A stretch of DNA of 22,805 nucleotides, taken from UBA4312 sp040266995. Its GTDB lineage: Bacteria > Bacillota_I > Bacilli_A > Erysipelotrichales > Erysipelotrichaceae. Where the stretch lies: positions 1 to 22,805 of the forward strand of contig JAWRHV010000024.1 in the NCBI GenBank assembly GCA_040266995.1, given 5' to 3'. The notes beneath the pieces were generated by a model that saw nothing but the letters and a program-made list of their open reading frames with translations, did not search any database and was not told the DNA's origin. This document shows, piece by piece, positions 7,053 to 15,265 of this stretch (the stretch's first letter is position 1; each line of letters starts with the position of its first letter). Made by a program: the position numbers and the translations under genes.

Positions 7053-7601
7053 CTAGATCCGGATCCAGCGCAGGTAGTATACCCCAAAAGCCAGACCGGT
7101 CACTAACAATAAAACAGAAATGACAATCAGTATATCCAACGCATAGGGCTTTAACGAAGAACAGCCAAAAGCGATGATGGCCGGGCGGACGTTGATCAGA
7201 ACATGGATGCCCAGGCAGACTACCATCAGCAGCTGCGTTGCCAATTGCAGAGGGCCAAAATAAGCCAGGCGGATCACACCGTTGTCTTTGGTCAGAAACA
7301 GCAGAACATGAAACAGAATCAATACGACCAATGCCAATCCGGAGATCCGGCAAGCCCAGAACCGCTTGTTCTCCTTAAAATAGAAAGCTTTCGACTGACG
7401 GATGGCCACAAGTGTATCCCATGTGAGCTTGCATCCAATAACCATATGGAGACACACGCAAAAAACCAATGCCCAGGACAAAGCGGACAAAACCGGATTG
7501 CCACCGGATATCCAGCCAATCATCTCAAAGATACCGGCTATCACATGAATCAGCAACAGCCCCATCATGACAGCCGTTAAAAGCGCGTTGCATCGTCTCA
7601 T
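7053..7601 (-). CDS. Fumarate reductase-like diheme cytochrome b membrane subunit
   Basis: 182 aa, five predicted transmembrane helices (about 7-29, 40-60, 84-105, 118-140, 155-177). Four helices each carry one histidine in a membrane context: H19 (LLIHVIAG), H52 (CLHMVIG), H98 (ILFHVLLF) and H133 (LGIHVLI). That is the pattern of the diheme cytochrome b subunits that anchor fumarate reductase and exchange electrons with quinone. It is shorter than classical FrdC of the Wolinella type. It lies 12 bp upstream of the flavoprotein gene, with the Fe-S subunit next, giving order C-A-B. I assign it by topology, histidines and context; primary sequence similarity would need a profile search. Confidence 0.8.
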   Translation of the reverse strand: MRRCNALLTAVMMGLLLIHVIAGIFEMIGWISGGNPVLSALSWALVFCVCLHMVIGCKLTWDTLVAIRQSKAFYFKENKRFWACRISGLALVVLILFHVLLFLTKDNGVIRLAYFGPLQLATQLLMVVCLGIHVLINVRPAIIAFGCSSLKPYALDILIVISVLLLVTGLAFGVYYLRWIRI

Positions 7602-8104
7602 GAGGCCGCTCCTTTCACCGTAATGGTAATGACACCATCTTGTTGCGAGATAGTGTCAGCGTGAAACACATCCGCCATTTCCTTCGACATCACCACAATA
7701 TCAAATATGCCATGGTCCGCTTTCGAAAACAGCAAAGTGGGATCCACGATCTTTATGCGCATCTGGTTTGCCGGCAGACGCGACTGATAGCTTTGGGCCA
7801 TACTAAGACCCGGCCCGTCCCCTTGGCATACATAACAAACAATATCCTCAAACAAGTAATCGATTTCTTTCCCGTCAAAAAAACGGGTCCATGTATCCAG
7901 GTTTTCAGCATTTGTATGCCGGTCTTTATTGATCAGAACGATATACTGCCCGGAGGGCTGCTCTAAAACCACCGAAGCGGAGCTTGTGGCATCCGCTTTT
8001 CCATGGATCAAATTGTGAAAGGCATCCGTAAAAAGAAAAGGAATCCCCAGTATCAGAAAAAGTGATAAACATACAATGCATGTATGGATTAATACAGTTT
8101 TCAT
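7598..8104 (-). CDS. Unrecognised membrane-anchored protein with a CxxC motif
   Basis: 168 aa, family not recognised. An N-terminal hydrophobic segment (residues 4-25) looks like an uncleaved signal anchor. The rest is a soluble, presumably extracytoplasmic domain of about 140 residues. This has a beta strand-like start (GQYIVLINKD), a C90-Y-V-C93 motif and an alternating hydrophobic stretch (IFDIVVMSKEMADVF). The CxxC could be a redox-active disulfide or metal site. Start at 8102-8104. The stop overlaps the cytochrome b start by 4 bp, so it is probably made together with the Frd-like module. A role as a redox adaptor between the FMN lipoprotein and the cytochrome b subunit is a guess from position only. 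Confidence 0.75.
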   Translation of the reverse strand: MKTVLIHTCIVCLSLFLILGIPFLFTDAFHNLIHGKADATSSASVVLEQPSGQYIVLINKDRHTNAENLDTWTRFFDGKEIDYLFEDIVCYVCQGDGPGLSMAQSYQSRLPANQMRIKIVDPTLLFSKADHGIFDIVVMSKEMADVFHADTISQQDGVITITVKGAAS

Positions 8105-8126
8105 ACGGAAGACTCCTTTCCTTCGT

Positions 8127-8579
8127 TTATTCCTGTGCCTGCGATAAAGCGTTATCTACAGCCTCAACAAATTCATCATAGTTGATTGTGGCACCGCTGA
8201 TGGCATCAATCCCATCCAACTGTCCGTTTTCTACCAGTTGTTTAGCGTATTCATCACAAGCGGCCAACGCTTTCTGTGCTTTATTGTAATAATCACGGTT
8301 CGCTACATTTCCTTGTTTTTTTCCGTAATTCTCATCCTTTAATGTGCCATCCGGCTCAAATGTCTGATACGTACAATCCGTGATTTTGCCATCTTTGATC
8401 GTAATTTCAACGACACCATAGCCATTGCCCGCATCGTTTCCATCATCATCCTGGTTTTCATGGATCTCGCTTTTTCCCGTATATGTTCCATCCTTATACG
8501 TAGCAGAGGATCCACAGCCTGTCAGAAGAGATCCTGCCAGCGTCAATGCCATCATGAAAGATACTAATTTCTTCTTCAT
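8127..8579 (-). CDS. FMN-binding domain lipoprotein
   Basis: 150 aa. The start at 8577-8579 is preceded by GGGAG; an in-frame longer start would spoil the signal peptide. There is a lipoprotein signal with lipobox LLTGC (C22), then an FMN-binding domain with the typical YKDGTYTG and VVEITIKDGKITD strands. The C-terminal DAISGATIN (D125 to N133) matches the flavinylation motif in which ApbE attaches FMN to a Thr, here probably T131. Such proteins carry electrons outside the membrane in RnfG/NqrC-like and flavin-based extracellular electron transfer systems. No apbE gene is in this window. FMN-binding proteins also occur beside P19-type transporters, which fits its place directly after the ABC ATPase. 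Confidence 0.9.
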   Translation of the reverse strand: MKKKLVSFMMALTLAGSLLTGCGSSATYKDGTYTGKSEIHENQDDDGNDAGNGYGVVEITIKDGKITDCTYQTFEPDGTLKDENYGKKQGNVANRDYYNKAQKALAACDEYAKQLVENGQLDGIDAISGATINYDEFVEAVDNALSQAQE

Positions 8580-8595
8580 TTTATATTCTCCCTTG

Positions 8596-9288
8596 TCAAT
8601 CATTGTATTTGATATAACCGGTAAAGTGATCATTCACTGTCTCACGAACAAAACGACCATCTCGCAACACCAGTGTCCGCTGGGCTACTTCCGCAACCTC
8701 CGGGTCATGGGTTACAACGATCAGTGTCGTCCCTTCTTCATGAAGCTTTCGGAATAAATCGATAACAATGGTCTCGTTGGCTTCGTCCAGGTTCCCCGTC
8801 GGTTCATCGGCCAGAATGATTTCCGGATAGTTGATCAGGGCACGGGCCACACACAAACGCTGTTGTTCCCCACCGGACATCTGACTTGGCAGATGGGTAG
8901 CACGGTCTTCTAACCCGACACGACGTAACGCTTCCATCGCCTCTTTTTCATCCGGTACACTGTGATAATATTGTGCGACCATCACATTTTCTAACGCGGT
9001 CAGATAATTGACCAGATAGAACTGCTGGAAGATCAGACCAATCTTATCCCGACGGATGACCGTCTGTTCTTTGCTGCTCACTTTGGAAATATCCTTTCCG
9101 TCCAGCAGCACCTGTCCTTTGTCCGGCGTATCCATACAGCCGATGATATTCATCATGGTACTTTTACCGGATCCGGAAGGACCCATGATGGCCAGCCACT
9201 CGCCTTTTTCCACTTTCATGTTTACATTATCCAGAGCGTGGAGATCACCATAGATTTTTGATACATTTTTTAATTCAAGCTGAGTCAT
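8596..9288 (-). CDS. ABC transporter ATP-binding protein of the FTR1-P19 locus
   Basis: 230 aa, one complete nucleotide-binding domain: Walker A GPSGSGKST (36-44), Q-loop FQQ near residue 88, signature MSGGEQQR (137-144), Walker B IILADEPTGNLD (157-168) and H-loop H194. It belongs to the LolD/MacB class. It follows two FtsX-type permeases (15 bp gap) and precedes the FMN lipoprotein (16 bp gap). This gene order matches the ABC part of Campylobacter P19 loci, where the transporter's exact substrate is still unsettled. Confidence 0.92.
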   Translation of the reverse strand: MTQLELKNVSKIYGDLHALDNVNMKVEKGEWLAIMGPSGSGKSTMMNIIGCMDTPDKGQVLLDGKDISKVSSKEQTVIRRDKIGLIFQQFYLVNYLTALENVMVAQYYHSVPDEKEAMEALRRVGLEDRATHLPSQMSGGEQQRLCVARALINYPEIILADEPTGNLDEANETIVIDLFRKLHEEGTTLIVVTHDPEVAEVAQRTLVLRDGRFVRETVNDHFTGYIKYND

Positions 9289-9303
9289 ATCTATACACCT
9301 CGA

Positions 9304-10491
9304 TTATTCACCTTTCAGTACTAATGCAGGATCGACCTGTGTTGCGCCACGAATCGGCAGCACACACGCAATGCCGGTTACAACGATGGATACCAATAAT
9401 GTGATCGGTACCAATAACGGACGGAACGCAATGGAACTATTAAATACGTTCATGCTCACGGCCTGGGCAAACGCAAAGCCCAGAATGGACCCAAGCACAC
9501 CGCCGAAAGCTCCCAACAATACGCCTTCGCCCAAAAACTCACGGACAATGCTCTCATCGGAAGCCCCCAGTGCTTTACGAAGGCCGATTTCCATACGCCG
9601 TTCTGTTACGACCGCTGTCATCGTTGTCGCTACACAGATCATGGTCAGAGCCAGAACAATAATGGTTACCAACAAAACCAAAGCCTGCAGCTTTGATAGG
9701 ACTGTCGTTTCCGATTGTGTCACCCTTTTTACCAGACGTGCTTCCACAGAGGAAGACTTCTTATTGATCTTCTCTTTATATGTGTCCAGGTTATTAGAGG
9801 AAGATTTGACGCTCAATTCACAGACATCGTAAATATCCGAGATCTGTGTCAGCGTTTCCAGATCCTCAATTGACATATAAATATATTTTTCTTCCGAACC
9901 CCCTGTATCCAGGATCCCGGTCACTGTCACATTTAACAGATTATCCGGTATCACTTCCTGGTCTTCCTGTGATTCTTCCGTATCTTCTTTCTCTTCGGTT
10001 TCTAACGCTTCGGCCGGCGTATACGTAACCGTCACCATATCACCGGGTTTTAACCCGAATGTATCCGCAACCTCTTTACCGACCATCAACTCTCCGTTTT
10101 TTTCAGGCCACTGGCCCTCCACTTTCCAGTAAGCACTGGTTTTTTGCGCTTGTTCCATGTCGGTTCCTGCGGCCATGACTGCTTTTTCATTGATCCGCAG
10201 TGTTTCATATCGGTAGGGCGTAGCCCCAACCAGATCCTGCTCATCAATCACAGATACCGCCTGCTCCATATCCTTTCTGGTAAAGTTTTCTTCGGATGGC
10301 AGAATTACCATGTTGGAGCCATAGCTTCGAAACTGCTGTGCCATCTGCCGTGGTACATCGTAGTAAATGGTCACCAGACCGGATAAAATGGTTGCCCCCA
10401 TCGCAATAGCCAGCAAAGCAATCAACATCCGTGAACGACGGCGGATCAGCGAGGCGGTGATCATTCGTACATACATTTTTCTTTTTGTCAT
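9304..10491 (-). CDS. FtsX-type ABC permease 2 of the FTR1-P19 locus
   Basis: 395 aa with MacB-like topology: one N-terminal helix (about 20-43), an extracytoplasmic domain to about residue 265, and three C-terminal helices. The short sequence RRMEIGLRKALGAS between helices 2 and 3 is typical of FtsX/MacB permeases. The extracytoplasmic domain has a very acidic stretch (around residues 163-180, rich in Glu and Asp) that could contact cations or a basic partner. Start at 10489-10491. It shares the overall layout with the permease just upstream, so the two probably form a heterodimer energised by the ATPase at 8596-9288. Confidence 0.9.
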   Translation of the reverse strand: MTKRKMYVRMITASLIRRRSRMLIALLAIAMGATILSGLVTIYYDVPRQMAQQFRSYGSNMVILPSEENFTRKDMEQAVSVIDEQDLVGATPYRYETLRINEKAVMAAGTDMEQAQKTSAYWKVEGQWPEKNGELMVGKEVADTFGLKPGDMVTVTYTPAEALETEEKEDTEESQEDQEVIPDNLLNVTVTGILDTGGSEEKYIYMSIEDLETLTQISDIYDVCELSVKSSSNNLDTYKEKINKKSSSVEARLVKRVTQSETTVLSKLQALVLLVTIIVLALTMICVATTMTAVVTERRMEIGLRKALGASDESIVREFLGEGVLLGAFGGVLGSILGFAFAQAVSMNVFNSSIAFRPLLVPITLLVSIVVTGIACVLPIRGATQVDPALVLKGE

Positions 10492-10504
10492 GACGATTCC
10501 TCCC

Positions 10505-11794
10505 CTATTGTCTTCCGTGCAGGACTTCCGCCGGACGTAGACGCATCAACATACGGATAGCCGGCAAGCTGCCTGCAAGCACCATCAGAATGATCAGAAT
10601 CGCCACGATCGGTATTACCATCAGACGCATCGTTATAGCTGAGTCAAAGACAGTCTGTCCGATGATCTGCGCAAAGCCGAAGCCGGCCGCAAAACCGATG
10701 GCACCTCCGATCAAAGCCGTCAGTACGATTTCCGTCAGCACAAGCAATGTGATCTGGCCGTTTTGAGCACCCATTGCCTTCAACAAGCCGATTTCCTTAC
10801 TTCGTTCCATGACGCTGGCCGTCACCAGATTACTGATTCCCAAGGCAGCTCCCACCATGCTCAGAATGGTGATCAGCAACATCAAGAGCTCTGTTTTTTC
10901 CAAAATAGCCCCTTCCGAATCCGCTACCTGGCGAACCGGCGCCGCTACAGAATCCGAGATGACCTCCTGGATCTGATAAGCAATCGAGCTGGCATACGCC
11001 GTACAATACCATGTTTCATACTGTGCAACGGTTAAAGAGCTCGGATCTTTCGCTGCTTTTTCGGACAGCTCGTTATCCGGTGTTGTCAGCGCACTGACTT
11101 CAATGCTTTCCACTTTTCCATCTTTTCCGCTGAGTGTCTGGACTGTATTTAGCGGCATGTAGATATAATCATCCTCATCGCCGCCGGAATCATACACACC
11201 GACGATGCGGATCTTCAAGGTATCTTTCGATCCCTTGATTGTTAACGTGTCCCCTGCTTTGACCCCGAGCTTTTTGGCAATCGAAGCGCCGATCATCGCA
11301 CAGTTTTCATCTTTTTCCGACTGTTCATCCAGCCAGCTTCCATCCGTCAGTTCCCACCAGCTTCGCAGTGTTACGATTCCTGTATCCAGTGATTCCCCGG
11401 TCGGCAGATCCATATGATGGTTAAACCAGCTTCCCTTGATGATCACTTCTTCATCATCGACTTTTGCCTGCGCTGTTAAAAACGGGGTATAGTCTACAAT
11501 ATTAAAGGCCCAGAAAATCGTTTTGATGTTTCCCAGCTCCTCTTCTTTTAAATACGCGGTCGCATCGCTGTCATCTTCCACATCGTACAAGTCGTTAACG
11601 ATGGATGCTTCCTTGGGAACCACTGTAATGTTGGCACCATATGTTTTTAATTCCTGGTTGATCTTATCTCCAACATCCATCATGACACTTAACATAGCCG
11701 TTGCCAGCGAGGTTCCTAAAGCCACGGTAAAGGCGATCATGGCCATCTTTTTCCATTGTCGGGTAAGTGCACCCTTTAACATTCTAAAAAACAT
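10505..11794 (-). CDS. FtsX-type ABC permease 1 of the FTR1-P19 locus
   Basis: 429 aa. The N-terminal helix (about 16-38) is followed by a long extracytoplasmic domain (about 40-300) and three C-terminal helices, with the FtsX signature MERSKEIGLLKAMGAQNGQI between them. The start at 11792-11794 is preceded by AGGAGG, which overlaps the stop of the DUF2318 gene. It parallels the next gene (395 aa) in topology, and both have the segment YG-[AS]-N after the first helix. Campylobacter P19 loci also carry two adjacent permeases of this kind after the DUF2318 protein. Confidence 0.9.
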   Translation of the reverse strand: MFFRMLKGALTRQWKKMAMIAFTVALGTSLATAMLSVMMDVGDKINQELKTYGANITVVPKEASIVNDLYDVEDDSDATAYLKEEELGNIKTIFWAFNIVDYTPFLTAQAKVDDEEVIIKGSWFNHHMDLPTGESLDTGIVTLRSWWELTDGSWLDEQSEKDENCAMIGASIAKKLGVKAGDTLTIKGSKDTLKIRIVGVYDSGGDEDDYIYMPLNTVQTLSGKDGKVESIEVSALTTPDNELSEKAAKDPSSLTVAQYETWYCTAYASSIAYQIQEVISDSVAAPVRQVADSEGAILEKTELLMLLITILSMVGAALGISNLVTASVMERSKEIGLLKAMGAQNGQITLLVLTEIVLTALIGGAIGFAAGFGFAQIIGQTVFDSAITMRLMVIPIVAILIILMVLAGSLPAIRMLMRLRPAEVLHGRQ

Positions 11795-11805
11795 ACACTC
11801 GCCTC

Positions 11806-13059
11806 CTACTTAAACTCCGCTTCATGCGCAACCAGACCTTCGATCGGTACTTTAATATATCCATCATGGATCGAATACGGAATCACGATAGGGTTGCAGC
11901 CCCCTTTGAATCCAATGGTATTGATATTCATGACAACATCGCACAGCTTGCATACCACCTGGCCATCTTTTTCGTAATAGCCGGTTTCACCACAAATATC
12001 ACATGCATCCAGGCCGATTCCATAAGAAGATGAATTTGGTTTCTTGATGACGATGAACCGGATCTCAATGCCGTTATCCTCATACGCAAAGCGATGCAGA
12101 TGCCCATCTGCCACTTGATCAAAGGAAACCCATACCTCTTTGTCAGTTACCTTGGCAGCCTCTTCAATCGGAGACAGCTCGACTTCCTTTGTGGAAGCTT
12201 TCAGGATCACCGTCATGTTCAATACAACCACAAGCAGTGTAACCAATACAGTAGCTGACCAACGTTTGCGGCTTTTCCACTTGGCAATGATCTTCCGATG
12301 CTCCGCCGGATTACGATATGGTTCATTGACACGAGTGCTTTCGATAAACAAACAGATCGGCAGCACACACATCACTGCCATTATCAAATATATAAACGCA
12401 TTCACATGGTTCGAGGAGATTTTAGCCAGCACGAACAATGTATGATTATTGATAATCAGACGCCGAGCCAACAACACCTGCAGCGCCGATGTCATATAAC
12501 GGGCACCTGTTATGATAAGAACAGCTGCCATTGTCTTTTTCAACCGAGACAAGCCAACGGCTTTTCCGACCTGTATAACCGCCAGAAAAGCGACGATACA
12601 AAGACCGATACCTAACAGATAACCGATCAGACGATACAGATAATCTGTCGATAACAGTTCCTGTCCCGACAATAAAAAAGTATATGGATACGCATATATA
12701 TCTGGTAATATATAGAATTCCACCATGAGCGCGATCAAGCCCAGTAAAACGGCATCTACGTAATCCGTTTTCTCCTTAAGCCGCGCATGTAACGGTTTGA
12801 TCTTCCCTATAAAATAAGCCACCAACGCAATCAAATAAACAGTAAAGATACGCAAATTCCATAAGGATGTATCGATCCGGTTCGTGGCGTTTTTTAAATA
12901 TCCCATCACAGCGCCTGCCACCAGACCAGCCAGAATCAAGCCGATCAAAAGGCGGAATGGCTTTCTCTTTAATGTCGTCTGTCCATAAGCGACGATCAAG
13001 CCCACAAGTATGGAGATAGTAATTAAGGCTTCACTTGTCTGAATCAGATATCGAATCAT
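11806..13059 (-). CDS. DUF2318 (Fe-S-containing) membrane protein
   Basis: 417 aa. About eight transmembrane helices lie in the first 240 residues, followed by one more (about 268-286). The C-terminal extracytoplasmic domain begins near residue 290. This domain has the DUF2318 hallmarks: DGHLHRFAY (318-326) and the cysteine set C353-x2-C356, C370-x2-C373 and C388 in FKGGCNP. The family is a regular partner of FTR1 and P19 and is predicted to bind an Fe-S cluster or metal, possibly as an iron reductase or electron-transfer component. The start (13057-13059) has GGGAGGG in front. It is preceded by a strong terminator hairpin, so its expression may be lower than that of FTR1 and P19. Confidence 0.88.
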   Translation of the reverse strand: MIRYLIQTSEALITISILVGLIVAYGQTTLKRKPFRLLIGLILAGLVAGAVMGYLKNATNRIDTSLWNLRIFTVYLIALVAYFIGKIKPLHARLKEKTDYVDAVLLGLIALMVEFYILPDIYAYPYTFLLSGQELLSTDYLYRLIGYLLGIGLCIVAFLAVIQVGKAVGLSRLKKTMAAVLIITGARYMTSALQVLLARRLIINNHTLFVLAKISSNHVNAFIYLIMAVMCVLPICLFIESTRVNEPYRNPAEHRKIIAKWKSRKRWSATVLVTLLVVVLNMTVILKASTKEVELSPIEEAAKVTDKEVWVSFDQVADGHLHRFAYEDNGIEIRFIVIKKPNSSSYGIGLDACDICGETGYYEKDGQVVCKLCDVVMNINTIGFKGGCNPIVIPYSIHDGYIKVPIEGLVAHEAEFK

Positions 13060-13092
13060 ATCTCATTCCCTCCCTGATTTTCTATGATTTTT

Positions 13093-13142
13093 AAAAAAAA
13101 CAAATGGATGCGTCACAAAAAACGGACGCATCGTATCATTTG
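13093..13142 (-). terminator. Rho-independent terminator/attenuator after the P19 gene
   Basis: Perfect 8-bp arms GATGCGTC (13107-13114) and GACGCATC (13125-13132) are extended by CAAATG / CATTTG outer arms with a 4-nt bulge. On the minus strand they are followed by eight Ts (13093-13100). It lies 13 bp after the P19 stop and inside the operon, before the DUF2318 gene. I infer partial termination that lowers expression of the 14 genes that follow. Confidence 0.88.
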
Positions 13143-13155
13143 TATAATGAATGGC

Positions 13156-13800
13156 TTACCATTCCTGCGGTGTGTAATCCCATCCTTCAAATGTGTACTC
13201 AAGGTTACCATCTTTGAAGTGGTCTTCCAATACACCACCAGGTCCAGTTTCTGCATCACTGTGAATCAGGTATCCATTTTCAGCCGGGCTGTGGATCGTA
13301 AATTTCACTGTGTATGTATCTGCATCTGGCAATTTAATATTTGCACCATAGTGAGGTCCGTCAGAAGCAGACATTTCCATGAATGTACCTTCCGCTGCTA
13401 CTTCACCATTGGATCCGGTTACTTCGTAATCCACTGTCAGATAAGGAACCCAGTCACCAACACCGTAACCTAAGTCATTTTCCAATGCGGAGATATCACA
13501 CTCTAAATGGATATCGAAATCTTCAACATTTTCCTGACCTGGTGCCATTGGAACCGGCTGGAAATACACTGCAGATACGTTCAGGAAGTCAACCTCTGCA
13601 TCTTCGAAAATAGGATACTCAGTGAATCCTGCTGCTTCACCTGGAGCTGCCGCAGTATCTTCTGCTGCTTCTGTTGTTTCTTCGGTTTTTTCATCCGCTG
13701 CTGTTTCTTCTTTTGTAGTAGAAGAGTTAGAGCCGCTGCATGCAACCAAAAGAGAAGAACTCAACGCAAATGCACCAAGCAGTTTTGCCAATTTTGTCAT
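13156..13800 (-). CDS. P19/Tpd-type iron transport lipoprotein
   Basis: 214 aa. A lipoprotein signal with lipobox LLVAC (C21) is followed by a Glu/Thr/Ala-rich linker (about 30-57) and a P19 beta-sandwich domain. Family landmarks are YFQPVPMAP (M85), DIHLECDI (H98), the MEMSASDGPHYGANI segment (M141/M143, H150) and FTIHSP (H170). These Met/His residues are candidates for the copper/iron site known in P19, FetP and Treponema Tp34. The protein would capture iron outside the membrane for the FTR1 permease encoded just upstream. AAAGGAGG precedes the start. The extended low-complexity linker probably spans the Gram-positive cell wall. The family is recognised with confidence; the metal preference is not visible. 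Confidence 0.93.
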   Translation of the reverse strand: MTKLAKLLGAFALSSSLLVACSGSNSSTTKEETAADEKTEETTEAAEDTAAAPGEAAGFTEYPIFEDAEVDFLNVSAVYFQPVPMAPGQENVEDFDIHLECDISALENDLGYGVGDWVPYLTVDYEVTGSNGEVAAEGTFMEMSASDGPHYGANIKLPDADTYTVKFTIHSPAENGYLIHSDAETGPGGVLEDHFKDGNLEYTFEGWDYTPQEW

Positions 13801-13833
13801 AATCTTTTCTTCCTCCTTTTAATTATGATATGT

Positions 13834-13855
13834 AGAAAGGGAGGCACCCTTTTCT
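13834..13855 (-). other. Stem-loop between the FTR1 and P19 genes
   Basis: Arms AGAAAGGG (13834-13841) and CCCTTTTCT (13847-13855) can pair, with one bulged base. On the minus strand no T tract follows, so it is not a standard terminator. It may act as an mRNA processing or stability element between FTR1 and P19. Confidence 0.45.
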
Positions 13856-13858
13856 AAC

Positions 13859-15190
13859 CTAATCCTGTGAAGCTTCTTCACGAAGCTTTTTGTTACGATT
13901 GGTATGCCAGATAAACAGCACAACCGTAACCCCTAATAAAATCAATTGCGGAACGATCGTCTCTACCGCCGGATAAATGCCTAATACCTCCAGCACCGGA
14001 TTCGATGGAATCCAGGATACCCAGGATGGGGAATGCATCATCAGGACATCCCCTTCAATCAGCTCCTTGATACCAGAACCCAGGAAGGAGATCGACATGA
14101 TAAACATCAGAACCGATGTAGCGGTAAAGAACGGTTTCAGCGGAATTCGTAATGAGAGAACACGGATGGCCAGGTAAACGAAGACCAGGCAAACGCATCC
14201 AACACCGAATCCAGCCCATACCATCGAGATATTGTCTCCTGCTAATAACGGCTGATAGAACAGAATGACCTCGGCACCTTCTCGGAACACAGCCAGAAAA
14301 GCTGTAAATGCCAGCGCAAAGCCTCCGCCTTTTTCAGTCGAATCCGATACTTTGTCCTTGATGTACTTGGTCCATGCTTCCGATTCTGACTTGGATAACA
14401 TCCAGTTGCTGACATAGTACAAAACGACAACCGCAATCAGAGCCGTAACGCCTTCGATCACTTCCTGCGAAGCACTGTTTGCCAGCTTCAGCTGATTTAA
14501 CAGCCACGCGGAAACAAAGCTCATGACAATTCCCATGATGGAACCAAAATACACTTGCCGAAGTTCTCGTTTTCCACCTTTTTGCGTTTTCATCAGATAA
14601 GCGATGATCGCGCCAACTACCAGGATTGCCTCGAAGCCTTCACGTAAGATGATCGAGAAGCAGGCAATGAAGGTTGCCACGGCAGCCGAACGTCCGCCGG
14701 TTTCTTGTTCCGTCTGGCCCTCGCCGGTCGTTCCATCCATTGTGTGCGCATCCTCACGCAACATGGATTTCAGCTTATCCGCTTCTTTGTTGAACTCCTC
14801 GGCACTGCCTCCGTCCTTCGCTATCGCTTTACAAGCAGAAAACTGAAGTTCCATCTCCGATTTTCTTGCACCGGAAATATATCCCATGGTGGTACGTTCA
14901 AATCCGGTTGTTTCATAGTATCCATAATAGGCGTCATTGATGGCATTATAAGCTCCATCTGCATCACCGGAAGCGTATCGTTCCTTTGCGGCATCAATGA
15001 CCAGATCCATCGCGTCCACCACATCGTTCCAGGTCACAGAGTCATCGGCATGCTCTTCCGTATAACTGTTCCAGGTCGGATAATAGTTCTCCTCCTCAGC
15101 AAAAACAGAGGACGGTATAGCCAACATCATCATAAATGCCATTAAAACAGCTAAAAGTCCTCTTCTATTAAGTTGAATAAATCCTTTCAT
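13859..15190 (-). CDS. FTR1-family high-affinity iron permease
   Basis: 443 aa. A Sec signal peptide (residues 1-31, cleavage after VFA) is followed by an extracytoplasmic N-terminal domain of about 135 residues and then seven transmembrane segments. Both iron-transport motifs are intact: R183-E-G-F-E187 and R303-E-G-A-E307, in the two helices that carry REXXE in yeast Ftr1p and bacterial EfeU. The start at 15188-15190 is preceded by AGAAGGG. It is the first gene of the operon and lies just downstream of the palindrome-rich promoter. No EfeO or EfeB is present; P19 is the partner, as in Campylobacter and FetMP of E. coli. Iron uptake is well supported; the oxidation state transported is not evident. 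Confidence 0.94.
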   Translation of the reverse strand: MKGFIQLNRRGLLAVLMAFMMMLAIPSSVFAEEENYYPTWNSYTEEHADDSVTWNDVVDAMDLVIDAAKERYASGDADGAYNAINDAYYGYYETTGFERTTMGYISGARKSEMELQFSACKAIAKDGGSAEEFNKEADKLKSMLREDAHTMDGTTGEGQTEQETGGRSAAVATFIACFSIILREGFEAILVVGAIIAYLMKTQKGGKRELRQVYFGSIMGIVMSFVSAWLLNQLKLANSASQEVIEGVTALIAVVVLYYVSNWMLSKSESEAWTKYIKDKVSDSTEKGGGFALAFTAFLAVFREGAEVILFYQPLLAGDNISMVWAGFGVGCVCLVFVYLAIRVLSLRIPLKPFFTATSVLMFIMSISFLGSGIKELIEGDVLMMHSPSWVSWIPSNPVLEVLGIYPAVETIVPQLILLGVTVVLFIWHTNRNKKLREEASQD

Positions 15191-15213
15191 AAAACCCTTC
15201 TTTCAACAGGTAC

Positions 15214-15265
15214 TCTAATCAATTAGAAATGTCTAATTATATTAGAGTTTTCTAACTTGATTAGA
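15214..15265. promoter_or_regulatory. Three tandem palindromic operators of the iron operon
   Basis: Three TCTAAT-ATTAGA palindromes lie in tandem: 15214-15227 (spacer CA, perfect arms), 15232-15246 (spacer TAT, perfect arms) and 15251-15265 (spacer TTG, one arm mismatch). Their centres are about 19 bp apart. They cover the transcription start region and touch the -10 box, so a bound protein should block transcription. The TTAG...CTAA core resembles sites of DtxR-family metal regulators (IdeR, SirR, MntR) more than the Fur 7-1-7 box. The family assignment is inference. Confidence 0.8.

Noticed and set aside
15214..15265. Fur or PerR box
   Set aside because: The 7-1-7 Fur/PerR patterns match poorly; the regular TCTAAT/ATTAGA unit fits another, DtxR-like, type of site better.
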